From positions 1-64,000 of the forward strand of contig CAKQPR010000007.1 of assembly GCA_934270565.1 (NCBI GenBank): a stretch of DNA of 64,000 nt. The letters run 5' to 3'. Below, in pieces: positions 1 to 7,808 of this stretch; positions within the stretch are counted from its first letter, which is position 1, and every line of letters starts with the position of its first letter. The DNA comes from an uncultured Clostridia bacterium (GTDB taxonomy: Bacteria > Bacillota > Clostridia > Christensenellales > Pumilibacteraceae). Below the pieces are notes generated by a model. It had not been told where the DNA came from and searched no databases. It saw nothing but the letters and a program-made list of their open reading frames with translations. The translations under genes were made by a program, and so were the position numbers.

Positions 1-432
1 GGAACGGTACGACCCCAAAACGCTTGCCCGCGCGGGTTCCGCGCCGAGCGGGAGCGAACGGCGAGCCGCCGTTGGCATGTCGGCGATGCCCATACTTACT
101 TTTGGTAGAACAGGTAGGGGCGTTCCTCGTCCGCCCGCCAACCAAGCGGAACGCTCCCTCACCCCGTCATTTCGAGCGTAGTCGAGAAATCTCGCGGGAG
201 CGAATGCGAACGCAGCGGAACGGTACGACCCCAAAACGCTTGCCCGCGCGGGTTCCGCGCCGAGCGGGAGCGAACGGCGAGCCGCCGTTGGCATGTCGGC
301 GATGCCCATACTTACTTTTGGTAGAACAGGTAGGGGCGTTCCTCGTCCGCCCGCCAACCAAGCGGAACGCTCCCTCACCCCGTCATTTCGAGCGTAGTCG
401 AGAAATCTCGCGGGAGCGAATTCGAACGCAAG
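1..432. repeat. Two tandem 216-bp repeat units
   Basis: Positions 1-216 and 217-432 are almost identical and lie head to tail; the window edge may cut off further units. Each unit holds the motif TAGGGGCGTTCCTCGTCCGC and, about 50 bases later, the hairpin-forming motif GTCATTTCGAGCGTAGTCGA continuing into GAAATC. Open frames cross the units in both directions, but they have no ribosome binding site, carry low-complexity Arg/Pro-rich protein and repeat with the unit, so I read this as non-coding repeat DNA. A diverged third copy starts near 2067. Confidence 0.9.
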
Positions 433-880
433 TGAACGGTACTTTTATTTCCTTCCGTGACTGAACGTTATGCGGCGGTCCGAGGGCGAACCGCCCTACC
501 GTCGGCTTCGCCGACAAATACGGTCGAAATAAGTCGCAAGCAGTATCGTTATCGGGTGACTTCCGTAGGGGATTTCTCCACTCCGCTTACGGCTTACGCC
601 GTCAAGCTTCGGTCGAAATGACATTTATAAAGAAACACAGATAACGATTGATAGAACAAACAGGGGCGTTCCTCATCCACCCGCAAACCAAACAGACACG
701 GTGTCATTTCGAGCGCAGGCGTAGCCGTAGTCGAGAAATCCCCCGCACAAGAAGAAATCACGTTCGAACACGCTGTTCACCCCACGCGCGCGGCAATCGC
801 ACCGTTTTCCCCGATGGGCACGAAAATCTAAATTTTTTGTGGTTTTTCGCCGTTTTGCCCCATTTTAGCCCTTTCGGGCA
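433..880. repeat. Repeat-rich intergenic DNA, REP-like elements
   Basis: No supported gene. 555-615 holds an inverted variant of the GTCATTTCGA...GAGAAATC element (read on the minus strand as GTCATTTCGACCGAAG then GGAGAAATC). 702-742 holds a plus-strand copy with an insertion of about 10 bases in its loop. The order of elements here matches 2290-2680, so the whole stretch belongs to a duplicated segment. Confidence 0.7.
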
Positions 881-909
881 TTGTTTTATGTATATAATTA
901 ACCTATAAT
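881..909 (+). promoter_or_regulatory. Putative sigma-70-type promoter of the XRE gene
   Basis: TTGTTT at 881-886 and TATAAT at 904-909 are 17 bases apart; a second TATAAT lies at 893-898. The leader that follows contains a 6-bp inverted repeat (TAGGTG at 937-942, CACCTA at 959-964) just before the Shine-Dalgarno GAGGT at 970-974, which could be an operator or a leader hairpin. Confidence 0.5.
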
Positions 910-980
910 TCCCGATTAAAAACCTCATACTGTAAGTAGGTGTCGTTTATTGACAGCGCACCTATGCACGAGGTACTAAT

Positions 981-1430
981 ATGGGGATTTCAACTGTTTT
1001 TCAAAAAAGGATACTTGAACTTGTCGAAGAGTCTGACAAAACCAGAACGAAACTGCGCACGGAAATGAATCTGGCGTCGTACACTTTTTCGAACGCGCTT
1101 AATTACGGCATCGTTCCGCGCCCGAAAACGCTGATTACGATAGCCGATTATTTCGACGTTTCGGTCGATTATCTGATCGGCAGAAGCGACGATCGCTCGT
1201 TCACTCCCGCCGTCAAACCGTGCACGTTCGCCGAACGCTTCGAGGAAATGTGCTCGGAACACGGTTCTTCGCACTACAAAGTCGGCACTTACGGCGGCTT
1301 TGACAAAAGCCTTATCGTGCGCTGGCTCAACGACGGTTTTCTGCCCTCGCTCGAAAATCTCGAACTTATATGCGATTATTTCGGCGTATCGGCGGACTAC
1401 GCCCTCGGTCGGACGGATTTCAAAAACTGA
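981..1430 (+). CDS. Tandem double-HTH XRE-family regulator
   Basis: A 149-residue protein made of two Cro/C1-type helix-turn-helix halves. Each half closes with the same signature: YFDVSVDYLIGR near residue 65 and YFGVSADYALGR near residue 135. That closing motif is typical of XRE proteins of Gram-positive bacteria and their phages. The start follows GAGGT by 6 bases. A protein carrying two DNA-binding halves on one chain may bind a pseudo-palindromic site as a monomer; this is inference. The gene is isolated, lies between two copies of a duplicated repeat segment, and has no co-directional neighbour, so its target is unknown. It may remain from a mobile element. Confidence 0.85.
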   Translation: MGISTVFQKRILELVEESDKTRTKLRTEMNLASYTFSNALNYGIVPRPKTLITIADYFDVSVDYLIGRSDDRSFTPAVKPCTFAERFEEMCSEHGSSHYKVGTYGGFDKSLIVRWLNDGFLPSLENLELICDYFGVSADYALGRTDFKN

Positions 1431-1800
1431 ACTGCCGCGATATCGCACTCGCTATCGCTATGATTTACTTTGCGCGGAGCCCGCGCGGGCAAGTGATCGC
1501 TACCGCTATGGTTTACTTTATAAATAGTAACAAAACGCGCTGCCGCTATGGCTTACTTTATAAATAGTAACAAACCTTTTCTTTGCGAAAGAAACAAAGA
1601 GAAGGTTTTTGTTTTTGTAAGAATAGTAACAAAACGGCGAGCCGCCGCGAGCAAGTACTCGCTACCGCTATGGTTTACTTTAGGAATAGTAACAAATATT
1701 TTCTTTAGAAAGGAAAGAAAATGAATTCTTACTTTTTTCAGACGGAGAAAAAAGTAACAAAAAAGCCGCCGGCAGGGAACCCCTGTGGGCAAGTATTAGG
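1431..1800. repeat. Short direct repeats with terminator-like hairpins
   Basis: The motif CCGCTATGGTTTACTTTA followed by an AATAGTAACAAA tail occurs at about 1501-1533, 1544-1574 and 1664-1696, with a partial copy near 1453 and lone tails near 1619. Between the copies are two hairpins: AAACCTTTTCTTTG (1572-1585) against CAAAGAGAAGGTTT (1595-1608), followed by a T-rich run, and ACTTTTTTC against GAAAAAAGT near 1730-1755. The first could terminate the XRE transcript. No gene is supported. Confidence 0.7.
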
Positions 1801-2700
1801 ATAGTGCATATAATGGGCTAACATAAAGAACAATCCCCTATACTCGCCCGCGGTGGCTCACCGCCTTGCGACTGTGTCCCGGACCCCGCAACGCTTTAAA
1901 GGTCGAAAATGGTTGTGGTAGTGAGGTAGTCGGCGGACTTCTGTAACGTTTGTTAGAACTGTGGTAGGGGCGTTCCTCGTCCGCCCGTCAACCAAGCGTA
2001 ACGGTACTTAGCCCCATCATCTCGAGCGTAGTCGAGAAATCTCGCGGGAGCGAATACGATAGTAAGTGAACGGTATAACCCCAAATACTCGCCTGCGCGG
2101 GCTCCGCGCCGAGCGGGAGCGAACGGCGAGCCGCCGTTGGCAAGTCGGCGATGCCCATACTTACTTTTGGTAGAACAGGTAGGGGCGGACGCCCTCGTCC
2201 GCCCGCCAACCAAGCGGAACGCTCCCTCACCCCGTCATTTCGAGCGTAGTCGAGAAATCTCGCGGGAGCGAATTCGAACGTAGCGGAACGGTACTTTTAT
2301 TTCCTTCCGTGACTGAACGTTATGCGGCGGTCCGAGGGCGAACCGCCCTACCGTCGGCTACGCCGACCAAATAAGGTCGAAAATGGTTGTAGAAGCAGCG
2401 TTGTCGGGTGACTTCCGCGGGGGATTTCTCCACTTCGCTCACGGCTCACGCCGTTCGTTTCGGTCGAAATGACGTTAAGAAGTGGCAAATATAACGATTG
2501 ATAGAGCGTGGTAGGGGCGGACGCCCTCGTCCGCCCGCAAAGGTATAACTCCGCGGGCAAGAATTCGTTTGGAATATCGTTTTTCGCCTCGGTAGGGCGG
2601 GGCGCCCTCGCCCCGCCGCCAACCAAACGGACACGTTGTCATTTCGAGCGTAGTCGAGAAATCCCCTGCAACAGGAACGGCAACATTCGAACACGACCAT
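1801..2700. repeat. Mosaic of GC-rich REP-like elements; second copy of the segment at 103-745
   Basis: From about 1952 to 2680 the element order and much of the sequence repeat 103-745: the 216-bp unit (third copy from 2067), the tail TTTTATTTCCTTCCGTGACT, the inverted REP at 2405-2472 and a plus-strand REP at 2638-2664. Hairpins of the form GGGCGGACGCCCTCGTCCGCCC occur near 2182 and 2516, and a relative (GGGCGGGGCGCCCTCGCCCC) near 2594. Predicted frames are repeat shadows without ribosome binding sites. Confidence 0.75.
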
Positions 2701-2842
2701 CAAGGCTTCCCCTTGGGGACCTGTCGCGTAGCGACTGATGAGGGGTTGTTTTTTACGTTTCGTTTGTCTTAGCCCGACCCCTCATTCGTCTTGCCTTCGC
2801 TATCGCTTCGGCAATCCACCTTCCCCCCAAGGGGAAGGCTTT
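2701..2842. repeat. Long imperfect inverted repeat (MITE-like)
   Basis: TTCCCCTTGGGG near 2707-2718 pairs with CCCCAAGGGGAA at 2825-2836. An inner pair is TGATGAGGGG near 2737 against CCCCTCATTC near 2777. The arms enclose about 100 bases with no coding potential. This resembles small non-autonomous inverted-repeat elements I know from clostridial gut genomes; no transposase is nearby. Confidence 0.6.
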
Positions 2843-3067
2843 AAATTACCCGCGCACGACCCACGATAGCTCCAAGCGGAACGGTATTTCGCCCCGTCGT
2901 CTCGAGCGTAGTCGAGAAATCCCCCGCATTAGAAACTAAAACATTCGTACACATCTTACCTAAATACTTGCCTGCGGAGGCTCAACGCCTTGCCCACGCG
3001 GGCTTCGCGCCGATCCGAGTGACGAATGAGGGGAATACATCCTTATAGGTACGGGTACACCCTCCGT
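2843..3067. repeat. Residual REP-like DNA before the GntR operon
   Basis: Contains one further REP copy (GTCTCGAGCGTAGTCGAGAAATC, within 2898-2921) and fragments of the CTTGCC(T/C)GCG...GGCT element. I see no gene and no clear terminator for the minus-strand operon ending at 3068. Confidence 0.5.
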
Positions 3068-3433
3068 CTACCCTTCGATTTCCTCGATTTTTTCCGCGAG
3101 CGCCTGCTTAGTTACGCCTGTCCGAACGCATTTTTCGGCGGCGGCGACGAAACACGCGAGCGCTTCGGCGCGGAGCTCGTCCATCTTTCCTTCCGACTGC
3201 GGCAGAACGTAAAACCCGCTGCCCGCGCGGGCTTCGACGAAACCGCTTTGTTCAAGCTGCTCGTAAGCGTTTTTCACGGTAATGACGCTTACGCCGGTTT
3301 CGAGGCTGACCCTGCGGATCGACGGCAGGCAAAAATCGGGAGGCAGATCTCCCGACGTGATTTGCTCTTTTATCTGATTGTAAATCTGCTCGCGGGCGGG
3401 AACGCGCCCCGAACGGAGTATCGTAAGTTTCAC
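3068..3433 (-). CDS. GntR-family regulator, YtrA type
   Basis: A 121-residue protein: N-terminal winged HTH (about residues 10-75; SVITVKNAYEQLEQSGFVEA and a following GSGFYV wing) and only a short helical tail, the layout of the YtrA subfamily, which usually sits with ABC transporter genes. The GTG start overlaps the permease stop by 4 bases (GTGA), indicating translational coupling as the last gene of the operon. It probably represses its own operon through the palindrome at 4968-4990 in response to cell-envelope stress or an antibiotic, as known for YtrA relatives; the inducer here is unknown. Confidence 0.88.
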   Translation of the reverse strand: MKLTILRSGRVPAREQIYNQIKEQITSGDLPPDFCLPSIRRVSLETGVSVITVKNAYEQLEQSGFVEARAGSGFYVLPQSEGKMDELRAEALACFVAAAEKCVRTGVTKQALAEKIEEIEG

Positions 3434-4086
3434 AGGCTCACCTTTTCAAACCGTTTTTGCGCGACCTTTACTCCGAGCGCGGAAAGTCCGGCGTAAGCCG
3501 CCGCGCCGCCCGCGAAAACGATCCCCCGCACCCACAGATAAGCGCCGCCTATGCCGTCGAGAACGGCTTTTATCGCGGGCACGAAACACAATCCTTCCGC
3601 AACGGCGTATACCATAAAGAAAACGACGACTCCCGCGATTATCGGCACGCCCGCCTTATAACCGGTTCTGAAAAAGCCCGCGAGATACACGGCGTTGAAT
3701 GCTCCCGTCGCAATCATCGCCACTCCGAAAAACGCAAGGTTCGGATCGAAGCCGACGGGGTTTCCCGAGGGTGAAATCACAAAATCGGCAAGCGCGGCGG
3801 CAATCCCCGATATCATAAAGAAAAGTGCTTCGGTAGTCGCGAGAAACAACATTCTGCCCGTCACGACGTCCGACCGCTTTATGGGTAGCGTAGCGGTGAA
3901 TTCCACGTCGCGGTTCGAGCGGCGGATTCCGTCGGCGTTGAACACGCAAAGTATGAAATACCCTATTCCGACGATAGCGGGATAAGTCGGAATAATCGTA
4001 AGCACGCCCAGAAGCGCGAACAGATAAACGTAAGGCGACGTTGCCAGAAACAGTTCCTTTTTAGCGATAGCCCTGAAATTTTTCAT
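3430..4086 (-). CDS. ABC-2-type transporter permease
   Basis: A 218-residue membrane protein with about five to six hydrophobic segments (near residues 16-50, 70-92, 115-140, 145-168 and 180-205). The ATG overlaps the stop of the upstream ATPase gene by 4 bases, and its own stop overlaps the GntR start by 4. With the single ATPase it would form an exporter or envelope-stress ABC system of the kind encoded with YtrA-type regulators. Substrate cannot be told from sequence. Confidence 0.8.
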   Translation of the reverse strand: MKNFRAIAKKELFLATSPYVYLFALLGVLTIIPTYPAIVGIGYFILCVFNADGIRRSNRDVEFTATLPIKRSDVVTGRMLFLATTEALFFMISGIAAALADFVISPSGNPVGFDPNLAFFGVAMIATGAFNAVYLAGFFRTGYKAGVPIIAGVVVFFMVYAVAEGLCFVPAIKAVLDGIGGAYLWVRGIVFAGGAAAYAGLSALGVKVAQKRFEKVSL

Positions 4087-4928
4087 ACTCTTACACTCCC
4101 CGAATAAAACACCGTAAGATCCTCGAGATTAGGCGTTTCGGTCGAAAAATCCTCGAACGTATCGTCTTTTTCGCGACGAACGAGCGCCGTAAACCCGAAT
4201 TCGTTCTCCTTTATGCCGATCGCCTTTTTCCGTAATTCGTCCGTGAGTTCGTCCGCGCCGCCGTGAACAAGAAGGTGGTTTTCGATCGCCGCGTCCTTGT
4301 CCTCGTCAAGCAGAAGTCTGCCGTTCGCTATAAGAAGAATTCTGTCGGCACACTTGTCGAGGTCGGAAGTTATGTGCGTGGAAAACATAACGCTTTTCTT
4401 TCCGTCCGAAACGATTTCGCGCAGAATATCGCCGAGCTCGTCGCGCGCTATCGGGTCGAGCCCGCTTGTCGGCTCGTCGAGCACGATCACTTCCGCGTCG
4501 TGCGAGAGCGCGAGCGCAAGCGAAAATTTGACCTTCATTCCCGACGAAAAATCGCGTATGCGCTTGGCGTCGTTTATCCCGAATTTTTCGAGGTACCCGC
4601 GGTATGTTTTCTCGTTCCAGCTCGGGTAAAATTCGCGGTAAACGTTCTTCACCCGCAACGCTTTTTCGTACGGATAATACTCGAATCCGCCCGCCGAGAA
4701 CGCCACCCGCTTCTTGATTTCGAGCTCGTCAGTCGCCATATCGAAACCGAACGCGCTCACGCTCCCGCCGTCCGGCTTGACTATGCCGAGCATCGCGCGC
4801 ATCGTGGTGCTTTTTCCCGCGCCGTTAGCCCCTACAAAGCCCGTTATAAGCCCCTCTGGAAGCGAAAAACTTACGTTGTCGAGCGTAAATCCCTCGTACT
4901 TTTTCGTCAGATTTTTTACCTGAAACAT
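4083..4928 (-). CDS. ABC transporter ATP-binding protein
   Basis: A 281-residue ATPase. Walker A GANGAGKST lies at residues 34-41, the signature is FSSGMK near residue 125, and Walker B continues into the D-loop (VIVLDEPTSGLDP). The start at 4928 was chosen over an upstream GTG/ATG because GAGGAG lies 6 bases before it and translation begins directly with the typical beta strand MFQVKNLTKKY. It is the first gene of a three-gene overlapping operon with an ABC-2 permease and a GntR regulator, and powers that exporter. The C-terminal 60 residues are the usual divergent tail. Confidence 0.92.
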   Translation of the reverse strand: MFQVKNLTKKYEGFTLDNVSFSLPEGLITGFVGANGAGKSTTMRAMLGIVKPDGGSVSAFGFDMATDELEIKKRVAFSAGGFEYYPYEKALRVKNVYREFYPSWNEKTYRGYLEKFGINDAKRIRDFSSGMKVKFSLALALSHDAEVIVLDEPTSGLDPIARDELGDILREIVSDGKKSVMFSTHITSDLDKCADRILLIANGRLLLDEDKDAAIENHLLVHGGADELTDELRKKAIGIKENEFGFTALVRREKDDTFEDFSTETPNLEDLTVFYSGSVRV

Positions 4929-4967
4929 TGTTTCTCCTCGTAAATCACACAGCGCGACCCCGCGCAA

Positions 4968-4990
4968 CTGTGTATATCATATATATACAG
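4968..4990 (-). promoter_or_regulatory. Palindromic operator for the GntR/ABC operon
   Basis: CTGTGTATATCATATATATACAG-type dyad: the arms TGTATA and TATACA flank an AT-rich centre, about 40 bases before the ATPase start. Its place upstream of an operon with its own YtrA-type GntR gene suggests the autoregulatory operator, overlapping the promoter. Direct binding is inferred. Confidence 0.6.
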
Positions 4991-5096
4991 TTTAGCACCG
5001 AGTAGCCCGCTTGTCAAGCGTTTTAACGTAAAAATCGGTTATTCGACGTAATCCGGCATTATTTGCGGCTTTGCGAAGACCGAAGCGGCGGCGCGC

Positions 5097-5125
5097 TTGA
5101 CAAGAATACCCGAAAATACTATAAT
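5097..5125 (+). promoter_or_regulatory. Consensus sigma-70/SigA promoter
   Basis: TTGACA at 5097-5102 and TATAAT at 5120-5125 are both perfect, with the ideal 17-base spacer. GAAGAGGTG at 5134-5142 is the ribosome binding site of the HD gene. Expected to give strong housekeeping transcription of the three genes up to the terminator near 6830. Confidence 0.9.
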
Positions 5126-5147
5126 AGTAGTGTGAAGAGGTGTAATA

Positions 5148-5654
5148 ATGAAAACCGCGAAAACACTGCTTAAATACGGCGGGGACGTGCTCGCTTCGCC
5201 GCGCTGGCGGGAAGAGAAACGTTTTCCGCATCACGGCTCGGTATCGTGCTACCTGCATTCGGTGCGCGTTGCCGACCGCGCCGTCCGGATCGCGCGGTTT
5301 CTCAAGCGATATTTCGGGTTCGGAACGGATATGAAAGCGCTCGTCCGCGGGGCGCTTCTGCACGACTTTTATCTTTACGACTGGCACGTTCCCGACAAAG
5401 CCCACCCGCACAAGCTCCACGGTTTTCATCACCCGCGCAAAGCCATGGAGAATGCGGAAGCCGAATTTTCTCTGTCGGCGCGCGAAAAAGCCGCGATACT
5501 TACTCATATGTTTCCGCTCACGCCGACGTTTCCGTCCTGCCGCGAAGCCTGGATAATCTGCGTCGCAGACAAAATCTGCTCGACCGAAGAAATCTTCTGC
5601 GGGCTGACGAAAAAGAAAATCCCTTTGGAGGATGAAATAAATGAACTCGGTTGA
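5148..5654 (+). CDS. HD-domain phosphohydrolase
   Basis: A 168-residue single-domain HD protein. The metal-binding signature is visible: LHSVRVA (His37) and LLHDFYLYDW with the His72-Asp73 pair. HD proteins hydrolyse nucleotides or phosphate esters; this compact group, often with an HPRTHPLRH-like stretch (here PHKLHGFHHP), has no assigned substrate. A consensus promoter and RBS precede it. Its end overlaps the next gene by 14 bases, so the two are probably translationally coupled and may act together. Confidence 0.85.
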   Translation: MKTAKTLLKYGGDVLASPRWREEKRFPHHGSVSCYLHSVRVADRAVRIARFLKRYFGFGTDMKALVRGALLHDFYLYDWHVPDKAHPHKLHGFHHPRKAMENAEAEFSLSAREKAAILTHMFPLTPTFPSCREAWIICVADKICSTEEIFCGLTKKKIPLEDEINELG

Positions 5655-6399
5655 AAACTTCTTTTTATGGTTTCTGTTCTATTCGGTCGTAGGCTGGGCA
5701 TGGGAAACGATTCTTTGCTCCGTCCGCGAACGGCGTTTCGTCAACCGCGGTTTTCTCAACGGTCCGTACTGCCCGATTTACGGCTGGGGCGCGTGCCTCG
5801 ACGTTCTCGTTCTCGGCTCGCTCAAACAGTGGTGGCTGATCTTTATTCTCAGCGTAATCCTCACGGGCGTGCTCGAATACGCCACCTCGTTCGCAATGGA
5901 AAAACTTTTCCACGCGCGCTGGTGGGATTACTCTAACCGCAAATTCAACATCAACGGCAGGGTTTGCCTGCTCGGAATGTTCGTTTTCGGCGTGTTCTCC
6001 GTCCTGCTCCTTCTCTTCCTCCACCCCGCCGTGTCCCGCGTAACCGAACTTATCCCCGTAACGGTAAAGCACGTTCTGTTCGCCGTAACCGCCGCGGGCT
6101 TCCTCGCCGACAACGTAATCACCTTCGTCGGCATCGGCGGGCTCGCGAACAAGGTGAAAGCGCTTGCCGCTTCGATCAAAGATCGTTACGACCGTTACGC
6201 CGAGGAAAACCTCCGCAAAACCGCTTCGGACGCCGCGCTGCGCGACTTCGCCCGCCGCGACCTCAACGCTCAGGAACGCCGTATTATTCACGCTTTCCCG
6301 AAGCTCCGCTCCACGTTCAACCGCGATATGTTCGCACGTCTGCGTGAAGCCCTCTCGCGTAAAAAGACCGCCGACCCCGCCGAAACGGAAGAAAAATAA
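5641..6399 (+). CDS. CmpB-family putative transporter membrane protein
   Basis: A 252-residue protein matching the layout of the ABC_trans_CmpB family: N-terminal WFLFYSVVGWAWET, then NGPYCPIYGWG, then a conserved VLEYATSF and ARWWDYS, with about five membrane segments up to residue 170 and a charged cytoplasmic C-terminal tail of about 75 residues rich in Arg, Ala and Glu. The family is annotated as 'putative ABC transporter permease' but its function is not known to me. It starts inside the end of the HD gene and is followed within 3 bases by the YjbR gene. Confidence 0.8.
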   Translation: MNSVENFFLWFLFYSVVGWAWETILCSVRERRFVNRGFLNGPYCPIYGWGACLDVLVLGSLKQWWLIFILSVILTGVLEYATSFAMEKLFHARWWDYSNRKFNINGRVCLLGMFVFGVFSVLLLLFLHPAVSRVTELIPVTVKHVLFAVTAAGFLADNVITFVGIGGLANKVKALAASIKDRYDRYAEENLRKTASDAALRDFARRDLNAQERRIIHAFPKLRSTFNRDMFARLREALSRKKTADPAETEEK

Positions 6400-6402
6400 C
6401 CT

Positions 6403-6774
6403 ATGGACAGACAAGAATTCGAAGATTTCGTCGCGCAAACGTACAACGTCGCGGGAGAACGCCTGTGGGTGCGCTACCCCGAGTACGCCGTATTCCGAAA
6501 CCCTTCGAGCGGTAAATGGTTCGCGTGCGCTATGCGCATAAAAAAGCGCCTGATCGGGCTCGGCGACGGCGAAATAGACGTCGTAAACCTCAAAAACGAC
6601 CCGCTCGCGATCGAATTCTTATTGCCGACCGACGGTCTTTTTCCCGCCTACCATATGAACAAAACGCACTGGATCACCGTCGCGCTCGACGGCTCCGTAA
6701 GCGACGAACTGATAAAAGCGCTTACCTGTGAAAGCTTCGACCTCACCGCAACCAACCCTTCCCGCAAAAAATAA
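6403..6774 (+). CDS. MmcQ/YjbR-family protein
   Basis: A 123-residue protein of the YjbR (CyaY-like fold) family: LWVRYPEYAVFRN near residue 22, then KWFACAM, VVNLKNDP and a closing PAYHMNKTHWITVALDG. The family is called DNA-binding in databases, but its role is not firmly known. It begins 3 bases after the CmpB-like gene stop, so it is the third gene of the operon started at 5097; a terminator follows at 6794. Confidence 0.85.
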   Translation: MDRQEFEDFVAQTYNVAGERLWVRYPEYAVFRNPSSGKWFACAMRIKKRLIGLGDGEIDVVNLKNDPLAIEFLLPTDGLFPAYHMNKTHWITVALDGSVSDELIKALTCESFDLTATNPSRKK

Positions 6775-6793
6775 CCGCAAACACTTATACCAC

Positions 6794-6835
6794 CCCCGAT
6801 CGGGCGAGACGAAAGCTCTGATCGGGGTTTTTCTT
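6794..6835 (+). terminator. Rho-independent terminator after yjbR-like gene
   Basis: CCCCGATC (6794-6801) pairs perfectly with GATCGGGG (6820-6827), followed by TTTTTCTTT. The T run is on the plus strand only, so it ends the 5148-6774 operon and not the converging AraC gene. Confidence 0.85.
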
Positions 6836-6864
6836 TACGACCGCGAAACGCGATTATCGAAGAT

Positions 6865-7647
6865 TCACTTTTCCTTATGCTTGCGGCGGTACTCGCTCGG
6901 CGAACAGCCCGTATGACTGCGAAAAACCGCGCCGAACGCGGAAAGCGAGCCGAATCCCGAGGCGAAACAGGCTTCCGCGACCGTCATACCCGCAAGGAGC
7001 AGAAGGCTTGCGCACTCGACCCTGCGGCGGTTGACGTAATCGGTATACGAGCACCCCATCCGCTCGTTAAAAAGCGCGCCGAAATATACGGGCGAGAGGC
7101 ACGCAACAGCGGCGCCGTCCGCAACGGTGAGTTTCTCGCGGAACCGAAAATCCGCGTGTTCGGCGGCTTTCAGTATCGGATCGGCGGGGTTTTCGGTCGG
7201 CGTATCCCCGCAAACTTTCCTGATAACGTAAGAAAGCAACAGCGAAGCGGCTGACTGATCGCTTTCGTCAAGGAGCAGTTCGCAAGCGCTCGTAACCGCG
7301 GCGAATTCGTCGCCACTAAGCGTTCGGCAAAGGTAGCTTTCCCCGATCGGAAGCCGCACCGAAGCGGCGGTTTCGTCGAACGAAACGTTGATAAGCGTCG
7401 GATTTTCGCCGTCGACCGTCACCTTATGGAACGCCGACGGAGTGAGAAGGTAGACCGAGCCGCGCGCGAGCGGATAGACTTTGCCGTTGATTTCCTGCGT
7501 TCCCCGCCCCGAAACGACGATTTCGAGCTCGAAAAACGAGTGAGCGTGAAGCGGGAACGACGAAAACGGTCGTTTTTCCGCTTTCAGATGCTTGTTTTTC
7601 CCGACGTAAGTATCGAAACAGAGTCTCGGAGTTTTCTCTTCGGACAT
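6865..7647 (-). CDS. AraC-family regulator with cupin sensor
   Basis: A 260-residue protein. Residues about 20-110 form a cupin-type sugar-sensing domain (FPLHAHSFFELEIVVSGRG, then LLTPSAFHKV). Residues about 160-260 carry the double HTH ending TGCSPSEYRRKHKEK. The start at 7647 is preceded by GGAGAGG at a good distance; an upstream in-frame start has no such site. It is divergent from the GH2/isomerase/kinase operon, separated by 161 bases, so it is the probable activator of that operon, responding to a mannoside or other released sugar. Confidence 0.88.
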   Translation of the reverse strand: MSEEKTPRLCFDTYVGKNKHLKAEKRPFSSFPLHAHSFFELEIVVSGRGTQEINGKVYPLARGSVYLLTPSAFHKVTVDGENPTLINVSFDETAASVRLPIGESYLCRTLSGDEFAAVTSACELLLDESDQSAASLLLSYVIRKVCGDTPTENPADPILKAAEHADFRFREKLTVADGAAVACLSPVYFGALFNERMGCSYTDYVNRRRVECASLLLLAGMTVAEACFASGFGSLSAFGAVFRSHTGCSPSEYRRKHKEK

Positions 7648-7751
7648 ATAAACCTCTCCAGCCGCAACGGCTTTTTCGTTAATTATAACCGTAAAACAGA
7701 CGAAAGTCAACTATAATCTTTAATTTCAGGCGATTTATCCGTAATTTTCGG

Positions 7752-7781
7752 TTGAAAAGCGCGCTCGTGACAAAGTATAAT
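7752..7781 (+). promoter_or_regulatory. Promoter of the GH2/SIS/ROK operon
   Basis: TTGAAA at 7752-7757 and TATAAT at 7776-7781, 18 bases apart, in the intergenic region shared with the divergent AraC gene. GGAGG at 7797-7801 follows and precedes the ATG at 7809. AraC control is inferred from position. Confidence 0.65.
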
Positions 7782-7808
7782 ATAAGAAAACGCGCGGAGG
7801 CAACGAAT

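Noticed and set aside
24..464. A 146-residue frame across the tandem repeats, and a minus-strand frame at 167-361
   Set aside because: The protein repeats with the DNA unit, is Arg/Pro-rich, has no ribosome binding site and overlaps frames on the other strand.
1..2700. Possible CRISPR array from regularly repeated elements
   Set aside because: Repeat units differ in length and spacing, elements occur in both orientations, spacers are themselves repeats, and no cas gene is present.
1553..2738. Several frames of 60-90 residues on both strands
   Set aside because: They lie over REP-like repeats shared between places, without Shine-Dalgarno sites or family motifs.
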